DNA from: Flavobacteriaceae bacterium
GTDB lineage: Bacteria > Bacteroidota > Bacteroidia > Flavobacteriales > Flavobacteriaceae
Assembly: GCA_014075215.1 (NCBI GenBank)
Contig: CP046177.1
Location: forward strand, 2,914,501-2,978,500
Direction of reading: 5' to 3'
DNA: 64,000 bases
Shown here: positions 33,870 to 43,163 of the stretch, in pieces
Numbering within the stretch: the stretch's first letter is position 1
How the letters are laid out: every line of letters begins with the position of its first letter
Notes under the pieces: generated by a model
What the model saw: only the letters and a program-made list of their open reading frames with translations
Told to the model about the DNA's origin: nothing
Database searches by the model: none
Program-made: the position numbers and the translations under genes

Positions 33870-36314
33870 TCAATACGCATCCACATCAATGATAAAACGA
33901 ATCGGGCGAAAATCTGCTACTGCCTGAAATGTATTTTTGATTTTATCCACTTGCCTTTTGGTTTTTCCAAGAGATTGTTTTGGCGGAATCTTAATCGCCA
34001 AATTTTTAATATATTGATTGCGGATTCTGGAAACCGCAGGAGCCGAAGGGCCAAGAACGTTTTCAAAAAACACGTTTTGAAATGCCTTTGCCAACCAGGT
34101 AATTCCTGCATCTACTTTCTGATAATTTTTGTGTTTTAATGTAATTTTTATCAGGCGATAATACGGCGGATAATGAAATTGCCATCGATCTTGTAATTGT
34201 TCTTTGTACATTCCCCAATAATCTGTAGTGGAAACTTGCTGTAAAATCCGATGATACGGGTTATAGGTTTGTATCATTACTTTTCCCTGCTTGTACGAAC
34301 GCCCTGCCCTACCCGATACCTGTACCATCAGTTGAAAAGCGCGCTCATGTGCTCTAAAATCCGGGAAGTTCAGCAACGCATCGGCATTTAAAATCCCAAC
34401 TAACGAAACATTATGAAAATCCAGCCCTTTAGACAGCATTTGTGTTCCTACCAATATATCTATTTTCCCGGCTTCAAAAGCACCGATAATCTTCTGATAA
34501 CCGTATTTTCCCCGAGTAGTATCTAAATCCATACGGCCGATAGTATGGTTGGGAAATAACTCTTTTAACTCCAACTCTATTTGCTCGGTTCCAAACCCTT
34601 TGGTGCCTAACTGATTGCTTCCGCAAGCTCCGCAATTATTCGGCATGGCACGTTGGTAATTGCAATAATGACAACGCAGTTCATTTTTAAACTTATGGAA
34701 AGTCAAACTCACATCACAATTAGGGCACTGTGGCGAAATTCCACAAGTTTTACAGATGACGATCGGTGAAAAACCACGCCGGTTTTGAAACAGGATGATT
34801 TGTTGTTTTTCATCCAGAGTTTCCTGAATCTGCTTTACTAAAACATCTGAAAAATGACCGTTCATTTCTCGTTTTTTGTTTTTTTCTTTGATGTCTATCA
34901 GTGCTATAGTGGGTAGTTTGATATCACCGAAACGACGTGTGAGTGCTACAAATCCGTATTTGTTTTCCTGTGCATTAAAATAGCTTTCCAATGACGGGGT
35001 TGCTGATCCTAGCAAAATTTTAGCCCGGTACATCTTAGCTAATACAATGGCAGCATCGCGAGCATTATATCTTGGCGACGGTTCGAATTGTTTATAAGAG
35101 GTTTCGTGTTCTTCATCTACTACAATCAATCCTAAATTAGAAAATGGTAAGAAAATAGCTGACCTGGCCCCCAAAACAATTTGCGCTTTGGGTTTGTTTT
35201 CAAGTATATTATGCCATACTTCTACCCGTTCGTTCATTGAATACCTGGAATGAAATACGGAAATCCGGTTTCCAAAATAATTTTGTAAACGTATAATGAT
35301 CTGTGTTGTCAGTGCAATTTCCGGAAGCAAAAATAATACCTGTTTACCGGTATCTAAAGCCTCTTCAATCAGTTTGGCATAAACTTCTGTTTTACCCGAA
35401 CCGGTAATTCCATGCAAAAGCGTTACGTCTTTTTTCTGAAACGAATCTTTTACCTCCTGTAAAGCCCGGGTTTGATAATCATTCAGTTCCTTTAAAACAT
35501 TCGTTTTCCCTTGGTAAGATATTCGGTCTGTTTGCATATGGTAAAACTCAAAAATTCCCTTATCTGCCAGTGCTTTTACGACAGCAGAAGAAACTCCGCT
35601 TTGCGCTTCCAAACCTTTTGCTTTTACCGGTTTTTTAGAAGCAAACAATTGAAAATATCCTAATACGGCTTCTCTCTGTTTTTTTGCTGCGGAAAGTGCT
35701 TCCAGTAAAGGTTCCAGAAAACGTTCATCATTGTATTGAGGGCTTAACCGAACGTATTTTACCAGTTTTGGTTTGTACTGTTCATATATCTCTTCTTTAA
35801 CATATATCGCCGATTTACGAATCAATTCATTGATAATGGGTACTACTTTTTTCTTGGCAAGGATCTCAGAAACCTGGTGAACCGTTAATTGTGATTGATG
35901 TTGTAGTGCTTCAAAGATCAAAAACTCGTCATCATTTAAAATTTCCTGATTTGAAAACGCTTGATTCTTATAAACGATCGTTTCACTCTCCAGTAAAAAT
36001 GCAGAGGGCAAAGCCGCCCTATATACATCTCCCAAAGCACACATATAGTAATCGGAAATCCATTCCCAGTGGGCCAGTTGTAAGGTATTTATAATAGGCT
36101 TATCATCCAGTATTTGATAGATCTCTTTTGCATCATATAAAGTAGGTGCGTTTTGGTGAATAGCTATAACCAACCCTGTATATATCTTAGAATTCCCAAA
36201 GGGAACTGCTACACGATACCCTTCCTTCAGAAAATCAGCTTCCGCTTCACTTACCCGATATCGGAAAGATTTTTGAATGGGAATGGGTAATATAACATCT
36301 ATAAAATAAGACAA
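33870..36314 (-). CDS. priA: Primosomal protein N' (PriA helicase)
   Basis: This 814-residue 3'-5' helicase restarts stalled replication forks. An N-terminal 3'BD domain (FIDVILPIPIQKSFRYRVSE) is followed by Walker A HGITGSGKTEVY near 305 and the DEEH box VVDEEHETSYKQFEPSPRYN. The zinc-binding insertion has CKTCGISPQCPNCDVSLTFH, then CHYCNYQ and CGACGS. Helicase motifs ILVGTQMLSKGLDF and QVSGRAGR follow, and a C-terminal domain. Length agrees with the family. Apparently transcribed alone. Confidence 0.96.
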   Translation of the reverse strand: MSYFIDVILPIPIQKSFRYRVSEAEADFLKEGYRVAVPFGNSKIYTGLVIAIHQNAPTLYDAKEIYQILDDKPIINTLQLAHWEWISDYYMCALGDVYRAALPSAFLLESETIVYKNQAFSNQEILNDDEFLIFEALQHQSQLTVHQVSEILAKKKVVPIINELIRKSAIYVKEEIYEQYKPKLVKYVRLSPQYNDERFLEPLLEALSAAKKQREAVLGYFQLFASKKPVKAKGLEAQSGVSSAVVKALADKGIFEFYHMQTDRISYQGKTNVLKELNDYQTRALQEVKDSFQKKDVTLLHGITGSGKTEVYAKLIEEALDTGKQVLFLLPEIALTTQIIIRLQNYFGNRISVFHSRYSMNERVEVWHNILENKPKAQIVLGARSAIFLPFSNLGLIVVDEEHETSYKQFEPSPRYNARDAAIVLAKMYRAKILLGSATPSLESYFNAQENKYGFVALTRRFGDIKLPTIALIDIKEKNKKREMNGHFSDVLVKQIQETLDEKQQIILFQNRRGFSPIVICKTCGISPQCPNCDVSLTFHKFKNELRCHYCNYQRAMPNNCGACGSNQLGTKGFGTEQIELELKELFPNHTIGRMDLDTTRGKYGYQKIIGAFEAGKIDILVGTQMLSKGLDFHNVSLVGILNADALLNFPDFRAHERAFQLMVQVSGRAGRSYKQGKVMIQTYNPYHRILQQVSTTDYWGMYKEQLQDRWQFHYPPYYRLIKITLKHKNYQKVDAGITWLAKAFQNVFFENVLGPSAPAVSRIRNQYIKNLAIKIPPKQSLGKTKRQVDKIKNTFQAVADFRPIRFIIDVDAY

Positions 36315-36477
36315 TTATAAGCTGCTTGGTTTAGATATATGCCGTTTCGATATAAAAAAAATACTCAATAGTTTTTTTACTTGCTCCAAATACTTAAATG
36401 CCGGCATCAGTGATACAATGACTTCATAACTCCATTCGAATGGGTATCGTCAAAATTACTGATTTTTTTCTATATTT

Positions 36478-36638
36478 AGACCTTTGCAGCATTGATTTGA
36501 CAAAAAAGCCCGACGCCCGAAGAAAATTTTCAACCGGAATAACCTGTTGGTTTTGAGGGTTTAAAATTTTCGAGAAGGAAGAAATTTGAAGTCAAATCAA
36601 TTTCAATACGGAATATATTACTATCTTGCAAGGGTCTC
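36478..36638. mobile_element. MITE family 1, copy C
   Basis: From AGACCTTTGCAGCATTGATT to TTGCAAGGGTCTC, with the same internal order as 22195-22358 (GCCCGAAGAAAATTTTCAAC, AACCTGTTGGTTTTGAGG, TTTAAAATTTTCGAGAAGGA). It lies directly upstream of the T9SS cargo gene and produces a spurious N-terminal extension of its frame, just as the 22.2 kb copy does for porX. Confidence 0.8.
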
Positions 36639-36672
36639 ATATTGTAATATCAAAACTACTAAGCTAAAAATA

Positions 36673-37893
36673 ATGAAAATAAGCTTTTTTTTATTTCTTT
36701 TTTTATATAATTTATACGCATTTTCGCAAACAGCTTCAGGAGATTTGGAAGCTTATTTAAACCTCTCGATTTCTAATATACCCGAAAATTCAGGGGATGA
36801 TTATAGAGTACCCGCTAATACTGAGTTAACTTCCTGGGAAAACTGCATTCAAACGCTATTAAACAACGATTTGACAACTGCCAGAACTCATGCGGATATG
36901 ATAAATTACCAAATTGTAGCATATACCCATACTGCAAATAATAATATGTATTATATTGTAGAAGAAAAGGTCCCGCAAACCAATTATTGGGGTACCTACG
37001 TATTTGCTCAAAACCCGGCTACAAATGCATTAATTATTCAGGCACCGCATTCGAGTTTTGATTTTAACACAGGAAAACAAGCTATTTACTCTTTTGTCCG
37101 GTTAAATAATGCTGCATTATTCTTAAATGGGGCACATCGCTGTAATCATAGTACCGCTTCCACATGCAGTGGGACTACAAGTGTCTGTAGCAGTACTTCG
37201 GAAGCTTATAAAATTTCTGATATGGCTCATAATTCCGATACTGTTTGGCAAAAAACAACAGCATTAATGAATAATGCCCATTCGGTTTTTGTTCAGCTTC
37301 ACGGATTTTCAAAACAACCGAGTGATCCTTATGTTATCTTAAGTAACGGAACAGATCAAACGCCTGCTACGGATTACGCCGTTATGATTAAAGATGCGCT
37401 ATTTAATCAAGATAATTCTTTAACGTTTAAAATTGCACACATAGATAATTGGACTCGCCTGGTTGGTTTTACAAATACTCAGGGGAGATTGCTCAATGAG
37501 AGTACAAATCCCTGTACTACTTCAGCTGCAAGTACAACAGGAAAATTTATTCACATTGAGCAGGAAAAATCCAAACTAAGAGAAAATGCTTCAGGCTGGG
37601 AAAAACTATTTCAAGCCTTACATAGTGTGTTTATTGCTTCTTTATCTACGGATAGCGTTAACAAGGTCGTAATGCTAAGTGAGAATCCTTTTAAAAAGAC
37701 CATCCGGTTTTCAGGAAACAATATTAAAAATATTACGCTTTATAATATTCTTGGTAGTAATTATTACAAGGCTAACAACGATAATAATCAATCAGAATTT
37801 TTAATCGATACGTCAAATTATCCGAATGGGATTTATATCTTAAAAATGTTGAGTGAATCCGGGATAGTCTATAAGAAATTAGTTCGTAACTAA
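36673..37893 (+). CDS. Secreted protein with T9SS type A sorting domain
   Basis: A 406-residue protein: signal peptide MKISFFLFLFLYNLYAFSQ, a globular domain, and a C-terminal T9SS type A domain (VVMLSENPFKKTIRF, ITLYNILGSNYY, SNYPNGIYILKMLSESG, ending YKKLVRN) that targets it for export and surface attachment. The central domain has candidate metal or catalytic residues in IIQAPHSSFDFNTGKQA, SVFVQLHGFSK and FIHIEQEKSKLRE, a His.../HG/HxE pattern reminiscent of N-formylglutamate amidohydrolase-like or M14-like folds; I cannot confirm this. A Cys cluster (CNHSTASTCSGTTSVC) may form disulfides. I chose the start after the MITE at 36673. Confidence 0.82.
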   Translation: MKISFFLFLFLYNLYAFSQTASGDLEAYLNLSISNIPENSGDDYRVPANTELTSWENCIQTLLNNDLTTARTHADMINYQIVAYTHTANNNMYYIVEEKVPQTNYWGTYVFAQNPATNALIIQAPHSSFDFNTGKQAIYSFVRLNNAALFLNGAHRCNHSTASTCSGTTSVCSSTSEAYKISDMAHNSDTVWQKTTALMNNAHSVFVQLHGFSKQPSDPYVILSNGTDQTPATDYAVMIKDALFNQDNSLTFKIAHIDNWTRLVGFTNTQGRLLNESTNPCTTSAASTTGKFIHIEQEKSKLRENASGWEKLFQALHSVFIASLSTDSVNKVVMLSENPFKKTIRFSGNNIKNITLYNILGSNYYKANNDNNQSEFLIDTSNYPNGIYILKMLSESGIVYKKLVRN

Positions 37894-37964
37894 TACAGTT
37901 AGAAAGTTTTGAGTTTCAAAAATGCCGAAAAAACAAAATCTTTGAAAATGGATATATCTGCTTT

Positions 37965-38867
37965 CTAAATGTGTCTCCTCGGATGGTATGTTTCTACAAC
38001 ATCTTTTAAGTGATTTTTATCCAGATGTACATAAATTTCGGTAGTTACAATACTTTCATGCCCTAACATCTGTTGTATGGATCTTAGATCCGCTCCATTT
38101 TTTAATAAATGCGTTGCAAATGAATGTCGTAATGTATGCGGGCCTATCTTTTTAGTAAGGTTAACGGATAAAGCTAAATCTCTTAGCAATATAAAAATCA
38201 TTTGCCTGCTCAACCCCCTTCCGTTACGGTTTAAAAAAACAGTATCTTCAAAACCTTTTTTAGGTTGCACGTGCACTCTGATATCCCGAATATAAGACAG
38301 GAGGTATTTTTGAGCATTAGAATGAATCGGTATAAAGCGTTGCTTATTTCCTTTTCCTATTACTCTTATGTATCCTTCCTCAAAAAATAAATCAGATAGT
38401 TTTAATGTAATCAATTCGGAAACCCTGAGTCCACAGCTATATATGGTTTCAATAATAGTCCTGTTTCGTTCTCCCTGAGGATGACTCAAATCAACGGCTT
38501 TAATTAATGTATCTATTTCTTCTTCAGATAAGGTATCCGGTAGTTTTCTACCTATTTTAGGGGCTTCTATCAAATCGGTGGGATTGGTTTCCCGATAACC
38601 TTCAAAAACCAAATAGCTAAAAAAATTCTTTAATCCGGATATCAGCCGGGCCTGACTTCTCGGGCTCATTTCTTTTGCTATGTTATAAATAAATTCTTGT
38701 ATGGTAACCTCTTCAATTTTAAAAGGGCTGATATGTATATCGCATGCTATTAAGTAATCGGATAGCTTTTTTAAATCCCTACCGTAACCATCTACAGTAT
38801 TTTTGGAAAATCCCCTTTCTATTTTTAAAAAAGTAAGATATTCTTTGCTAACGGACTGCCAGTTCAT
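37965..38867 (-). CDS. xerD: Tyrosine recombinase XerD
   Basis: A 300-residue site-specific recombinase that resolves chromosome dimers at dif with FtsK. N-terminal SAM-like domain (LTFLKIERGFSKNTVDGYGR), catalytic domain with the first Arg in IYSCGLRVSELITLKLSDLF, Lys in VIGKGNKQRFIPIH, HTLRHSFATHLLKNGADLRS (His/Arg), and LGHESIVTTEIYVHLD with the catalytic Tyr. All five catalytic residues are visible. The partner translocase FtsK is at 50.4 kb. Confidence 0.93.
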   Translation of the reverse strand: MNWQSVSKEYLTFLKIERGFSKNTVDGYGRDLKKLSDYLIACDIHISPFKIEEVTIQEFIYNIAKEMSPRSQARLISGLKNFFSYLVFEGYRETNPTDLIEAPKIGRKLPDTLSEEEIDTLIKAVDLSHPQGERNRTIIETIYSCGLRVSELITLKLSDLFFEEGYIRVIGKGNKQRFIPIHSNAQKYLLSYIRDIRVHVQPKKGFEDTVFLNRNGRGLSRQMIFILLRDLALSVNLTKKIGPHTLRHSFATHLLKNGADLRSIQQMLGHESIVTTEIYVHLDKNHLKDVVETYHPRRHI

Positions 38868-38887
38868 CTATGATATGTGTTTATGAT

Positions 38888-41365
38888 TTACCCTCCGAAT
38901 TCTTCATCTCCAACATCATCGTTACGGTTTCTTTGCGGTCTTCCCCTCTTTTTCTTTTGATTGAATCGGTATGTGAAATTTAAAGACAGTTGACGTTGTC
39001 TCCATTGAAATTCTTGGTTGGAAATACTGGTAGGGTTTTCCATACTCGGAGCATGTGTCAACGTACGCCTTTTACGTGAATTAAACACATCACTAACGTT
39101 AAAAACCAATGTGCCTTTGTCTTTTAAGATATCTTTGCTAAGGGCAATATTTGCAGAAAATATCCCTTTTGTGTCATTTTGAGCCGTCTGTCCGGGGCCT
39201 CTGTAAAATAATCTTGTTTCCCATTGAATTTTTGCAGGCAGGGTAATTCGCGCATTAAACCTGGTAAACCAACTCCGGTTTTTGTTCCCCAAATCTTGTA
39301 AAACAGGAGTCATGATAATATTTCCAAGATTGTCCTGAGAGAATTGATTGTATTGATAAGTTCCTTTGGTTTCTGACTGAAAAAAATTAAAACTACCGGA
39401 TAGTCTGACCTTTTTTGAAGGGTTAAAATTTGCTGTAAATTCAAAACCGTACCGATCTTCGGATGCTAAATTAATGGGTTCTCTGATAGTGACAATCTCA
39501 GAAACGTTGTTAATCAATCTGATTTCATCTCTATTTACTCTTTGAATCGTATTTACCGAATGTTGGTAATATATGGACGAGTTGAATGTAAACTTTTTTA
39601 TTTTTTGTAAAAATCCGATATCAAAAGAGCTGGTAAATGTCGGAATCAATCCGGGATTTCCTTTAAAAATTACATTCTGGCTATTCCTGGATTCAAAAGG
39701 ATTCAAAAACCAAAAACGGGGTCTTCTCAATCTCCTGCTATATCCTAAGGTAAAGCTTTGAGTTTCTGACCGTTCATATCCTAAATTAACCGTAGGAAAC
39801 AATTCCGTATAATTGAAATCGAAATTTTCATTGGTATTGAGCAATCTTACTTTGGTATTTGTTATTTCGGTTCGTATGCCCAGTAAAAAGGAAAACTTCT
39901 TTATCTTACTTCCGTATTGTGTATAAAAAGCATTTATATTTTGCTTAAACTCCAAACTGTTAGAAGGGTTAAATTGCGGGTCCAGAGAAGGGGCATTTAC
40001 CACAAAATCCGAGGTTAAGTACTGAAAATCACCCCGGTATCCGGCTTCAAATTGTGCGTTTTTTCCGACAGGCAATATATAATCCGACTGAACGAGTGTA
40101 TTTTTGGAAATCTCATCGGTTCTGGTATTTTCATTTTCAGTTCCTTCCGATATCAGACCTATTTCCGTTTCACGACTATCACTATATTGAAAATCTGCGG
40201 TCAGTTTTTGCCCTTTTTTATTAAAATTATTCGTGTAATTCAAAGAAAACTGGGTGGTTTTATCATCTTCATTTTCATCTTCCAATCTTACAGAATTAGC
40301 AGTTGTGTTTCCATCCTGATCAAACTCGGAAATGGTATTAGTCGAGAAGTTTTTGTTGTCGGAGTCACGCAGGAAAAATGTTCCTGTCAGTGAACTGTTT
40401 TTGGAAAGAAAGTATTCCAGACCCGCATTTATATTATAACCTTTTCGTTTTCTGCTCCACAATCTGTCTTCAATTCTTCTGCTGTTGAACAACCCATTGT
40501 TAAAGGTGGTCAATTCCGTAAAGGAATTTCCGGGGCCTTTTCTATCATTATAACCCAAGTTTGAAAAAAGATTCACTTTTTTAGTTCTTAGATTTAAGTT
40601 AGTGGATAGCTGATATTGCCGGGGATCGCCAACAGTCGCATTTACAGCACCATTAAAACCCGCTGCTTTCCCTTTTCTTAAAATAATATTGATGATTCCG
40701 GCTGTTCCCTCCGCATCATATCTTGCAGAAGGAGACGTAATTACTTCAACACTCTCTATCGCATCGGCGGGCAATTGTCTTAACACATCCGTACCGCTTA
40801 GTCCTACTAAAGCCGAAGGTTTTCCGTCAATTAAAATTCGTACATTTTCATTGCCTCGCAAACTTACGGTTCCTTCTACATCTACATTCACAGAGGGTAC
40901 ATTATCTAACACATCAGAAGCATTGCCTCCCTTTACCGTCATGTCTTTCCCCACATTGTAAATCCGTTTGTCCAATCTGATTTCAACAGTAGATTTTTCT
41001 GCTATAATATTGATCTCATCCAGCGTTTCGGTATCCTCCGTTAACTGTATCGTGCCAAAATCCGTATTTTTATATATTCGTTTTTCGGGTAGCTTTTTTG
41101 TTTTAAAAGAGATAAATTCAATACTCATCTCATAAGTACCTTTAGGTATCTTTACGGTAAAAATTCCTTTGCTATTTGTAATTCCTCCACTTATTTTCTG
41201 TGTTTTAATATCTTTTAAAACAACAGTTGCATACTCCAGAGGTTTGCCGGTAGCAGCATCCGTAACTTTTCCTGAAATGGTTACCAGAGGTAGTGTTGAC
41301 TCTTGTGCTGATACACCGGAGATAAAATATATGAAAACAGCAAACAGTACGAATGTTTTTTTCAT
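38888..41365 (-). CDS. TonB-dependent receptor-like outer-membrane protein
   Basis: A 825-residue protein with a signal peptide (FVLFAVFIYFISGVSAQ), a CarboxypepD_reg-like domain (VTISGKVTDAATGKPLEYAT, residues about 30-110), a plug domain (NVPSVNVDVEGTVSLRGNEN, VEVITSPSARYDAEGTAGII) and a large OMP_b-brl_3 beta-barrel ending in FNQKKKRGRPQRNRNDD and GDEEFGG. This is the outer-membrane beta-barrel receptor family frequent in flavobacteria; the substrate is unknown. No SusD partner is adjacent. Start MKKTFVLF at 41365. Confidence 0.9.
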   Translation of the reverse strand: MKKTFVLFAVFIYFISGVSAQESTLPLVTISGKVTDAATGKPLEYATVVLKDIKTQKISGGITNSKGIFTVKIPKGTYEMSIEFISFKTKKLPEKRIYKNTDFGTIQLTEDTETLDEINIIAEKSTVEIRLDKRIYNVGKDMTVKGGNASDVLDNVPSVNVDVEGTVSLRGNENVRILIDGKPSALVGLSGTDVLRQLPADAIESVEVITSPSARYDAEGTAGIINIILRKGKAAGFNGAVNATVGDPRQYQLSTNLNLRTKKVNLFSNLGYNDRKGPGNSFTELTTFNNGLFNSRRIEDRLWSRKRKGYNINAGLEYFLSKNSSLTGTFFLRDSDNKNFSTNTISEFDQDGNTTANSVRLEDENEDDKTTQFSLNYTNNFNKKGQKLTADFQYSDSRETEIGLISEGTENENTRTDEISKNTLVQSDYILPVGKNAQFEAGYRGDFQYLTSDFVVNAPSLDPQFNPSNSLEFKQNINAFYTQYGSKIKKFSFLLGIRTEITNTKVRLLNTNENFDFNYTELFPTVNLGYERSETQSFTLGYSRRLRRPRFWFLNPFESRNSQNVIFKGNPGLIPTFTSSFDIGFLQKIKKFTFNSSIYYQHSVNTIQRVNRDEIRLINNVSEIVTIREPINLASEDRYGFEFTANFNPSKKVRLSGSFNFFQSETKGTYQYNQFSQDNLGNIIMTPVLQDLGNKNRSWFTRFNARITLPAKIQWETRLFYRGPGQTAQNDTKGIFSANIALSKDILKDKGTLVFNVSDVFNSRKRRTLTHAPSMENPTSISNQEFQWRQRQLSLNFTYRFNQKKKRGRPQRNRNDDVGDEEFGG

Positions 41366-41453
41366 TGTAATATATCTGGTCATGTTTTTTAGACTATAAA
41401 GTTGCTGTTAAGTTTAGTAGCGCATTGTAAATAGAAACGTATGTAGCTGAAAA

Positions 41454-41795
41454 TCAAAGAATTTTTTTAATATTTTCAGCAGGCCTTCCTATGATTGCCT
41501 TGTCATGATACACAATTATCGGGCGTTCAATGAGCTTTGGATTTTCTACCATTATTGTAATGAGTTCTTCGTCTGTCAACTCTTTTCCTTTATAATGTTC
41601 CTTCCAGATAGCTTCATTTTTCCTGATGAGCTCAACAGGTTTTATTTTTAATACATCTATAATTGAAGACAATTCTTCAAAAGAGAGCATTTCTTTCAGG
41701 TATTCAACAATTTGAAATTCTTTCCCCGAATTTTCTAATAATTCCAGGGCTTCTCCGGACTTCCTGCAACGTGTATTGTGATATATTGTAATCAT
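41454..41795 (-). CDS. ArsC family (arsenate reductase-like) protein
   Basis: A 113-residue thioredoxin-fold protein with the active-site Cys in YHNTRCRKSGEALELLE, the end pattern NPKLIERPIIVYHDKAIIGR and PAENIKKIL. The family includes glutaredoxin-dependent arsenate reductases and Spx/YffB-like proteins; no ars operon genes are nearby, so arsenic detoxification is not assured. It lies 22 nt downstream of prfB on the same strand. Confidence 0.85.
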   Translation of the reverse strand: MITIYHNTRCRKSGEALELLENSGKEFQIVEYLKEMLSFEELSSIIDVLKIKPVELIRKNEAIWKEHYKGKELTDEELITIMVENPKLIERPIIVYHDKAIIGRPAENIKKIL

Positions 41796-41817
41796 TTTAT
41801 ATATCTTTAAAACAGAT

Positions 41818-42909
41818 TTATTTTTTTTGTCCGTGTAACATCAAAAATGCTTTTAAAAAAGGGTGAATATTTCCATCCATTACAGCATCTACATTTCCCG
41901 TTTCATGGGCTGTTCTCACATCTTTTACTAATTTATAAGGGTGCATCACATAGTTGCGGATCTGACTCCCCCATTCATTTTTCAATTTATTCGCTTCAAT
42001 ATCGGCTCTGGCAGCTTGCCTTTTTTGCAATTCAATTTCATATAATTGCGATTTTAACATTTGTAAGGCTGTTGCTCTATTATCGTGTTGAGATCGGGAA
42101 TTGGAACATGAAATCTGGATTCCCGTGGGTTTGTACATTAATTGCACTTTGGTTTCTACTTTATTTACATTTTGTCCGCCCGCTCCACTTGATCTGGCAG
42201 TGGTTATTTCCACATCAGCAGGGTTCATTTCTATTTCTATGGAATCGTCTGCAACAGGGTATACATAAACCGATGCAAAGGAGGTATGCCGTTTTGCATT
42301 ACTGTCAAAGGGAGAAATCCGAACTAACCTGTGTACCCCATTTTCGCCTTTTAACCATCCAAAAGCATAATCGCCGTCAAATTCAAGAGTAACCGTTTTT
42401 ATACCCGCCGTATCTCCTTCCTGGTAATTTAATGTTTTTGTTTTATAGCCTTGTTTGTCCGCCCACATCGTATACATACGCATTAACATTTCCGTCCAAT
42501 CACAGCTTTCCGTTCCTCCTGCACCTGCGGTTATTTGTATAACAGCACTTAAATTATCACCTTCATCGGAAAGCATATTTTTAAATTCAATATCTTCTAA
42601 AAAAGATTGTGTTTTGTTGAAATGATCAAGAACCTCTTCCTCTTGTACCTCACCTTCTTTATAAAAATCATATAAAACGAGTAAATCATCATGCAATGTA
42701 ACGGCTGTACGGTAATCTTCTACCCACTTCTTTTTTAAACGTAAAGATTTCATTAAGATTTCGGCCTCTTTCGGATGGTTCCAAAAATCCGGATCGGCAG
42801 TTTTTTCCTCTTCATTACTAATTTCTATTGATTTTTTCTCTATCTCCAGATAAGAACTGAGCTTGGAAATCCGTTCAGCAATGTCTTTTAGTTGATCCTG
42901 TGTTACCAT
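41818..42909 (-). CDS. prfB: Peptide chain release factor 2
   Basis: A release factor of 363 residues from MVTQDQ; a start 4 codons upstream (42921) is also possible. It terminates translation at UGA and UAA. Visible are the stop-codon-reading SPF tripeptide in [20 protein letters not shown] and the GGQ motif in [20 protein letters not shown]. The gene is one continuous frame without the UGA programmed frameshift known in many other bacteria, as usual in Bacteroidota. An intact RF2 fits with TGA being an ordinary stop codon here. Confidence 0.95.
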   Translation of the reverse strand: MVTQDQLKDIAERISKLSSYLEIEKKSIEISNEEEKTADPDFWNHPKEAEILMKSLRLKKKWVEDYRTAVTLHDDLLVLYDFYKEGEVQEEEVLDHFNKTQSFLEDIEFKNMLSDEGDNLSAVIQITAGAGGTESCDWTEMLMRMYTMWADKQGYKTKTLNYQEGDTAGIKTVTLEFDGDYAFGWLKGENGVHRLVRISPFDSNAKRHTSFASVYVYPVADDSIEIEMNPADVEITTARSSGAGGQNVNKVETKVQLMYKPTGIQISCSNSRSQHDNRATALQMLKSQLYEIELQKRQAARADIEANKLKNEWGSQIRNYVMHPYKLVKDVRTAHETGNVDAVMDGNIHPFLKAFLMLHGQKK

Positions 42910-42938
42910 AACGTCATGCAAAAATAAATTAAATATTT

Positions 42939-43090
42939 GAGACCTTGCAGCATTGATGTGGTAAAAAAGTTCAACGCCCGAAGAAAATTTTCAACCGTAA
43001 TAACCTGTTGGTTTTGAGGATTTAAAATTTTCGAGAAGGAAGAAATTTGAAGCCAAATCAATGCAATTACAGTGGGTTACCTATTTTGCA
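42939..43090. mobile_element. MITE family 1, copy D (right end degenerate)
   Basis: The left end GAGACCTTGCAGCATTGATG lacks one T of the usual CCTTTG. The middle (GCCCGAAGAAAATTTTCAAC, AACCTGTTGGTTTTGAGGAT) is well conserved, and the right end is diverged (TTTTGCATAAATATC instead of TTTGCAAAGGTCTC). It lies between the divergent prfB and metalloprotease genes and must interfere with, or supply, their upstream regulatory sequence. Confidence 0.75.
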
Positions 43091-43163
43091 TAAATATCTA
43101 TTTACAATTCTGCTTTCTTATTATTAATTGTATTTTTATGAGCGATTATAAAGATGTTTATTT

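Noticed and set aside
41818..42921. Programmed frameshift in prfB
   Set aside because: The frame is continuous from start to GGQ and stop; no in-frame UGA near codon 25.
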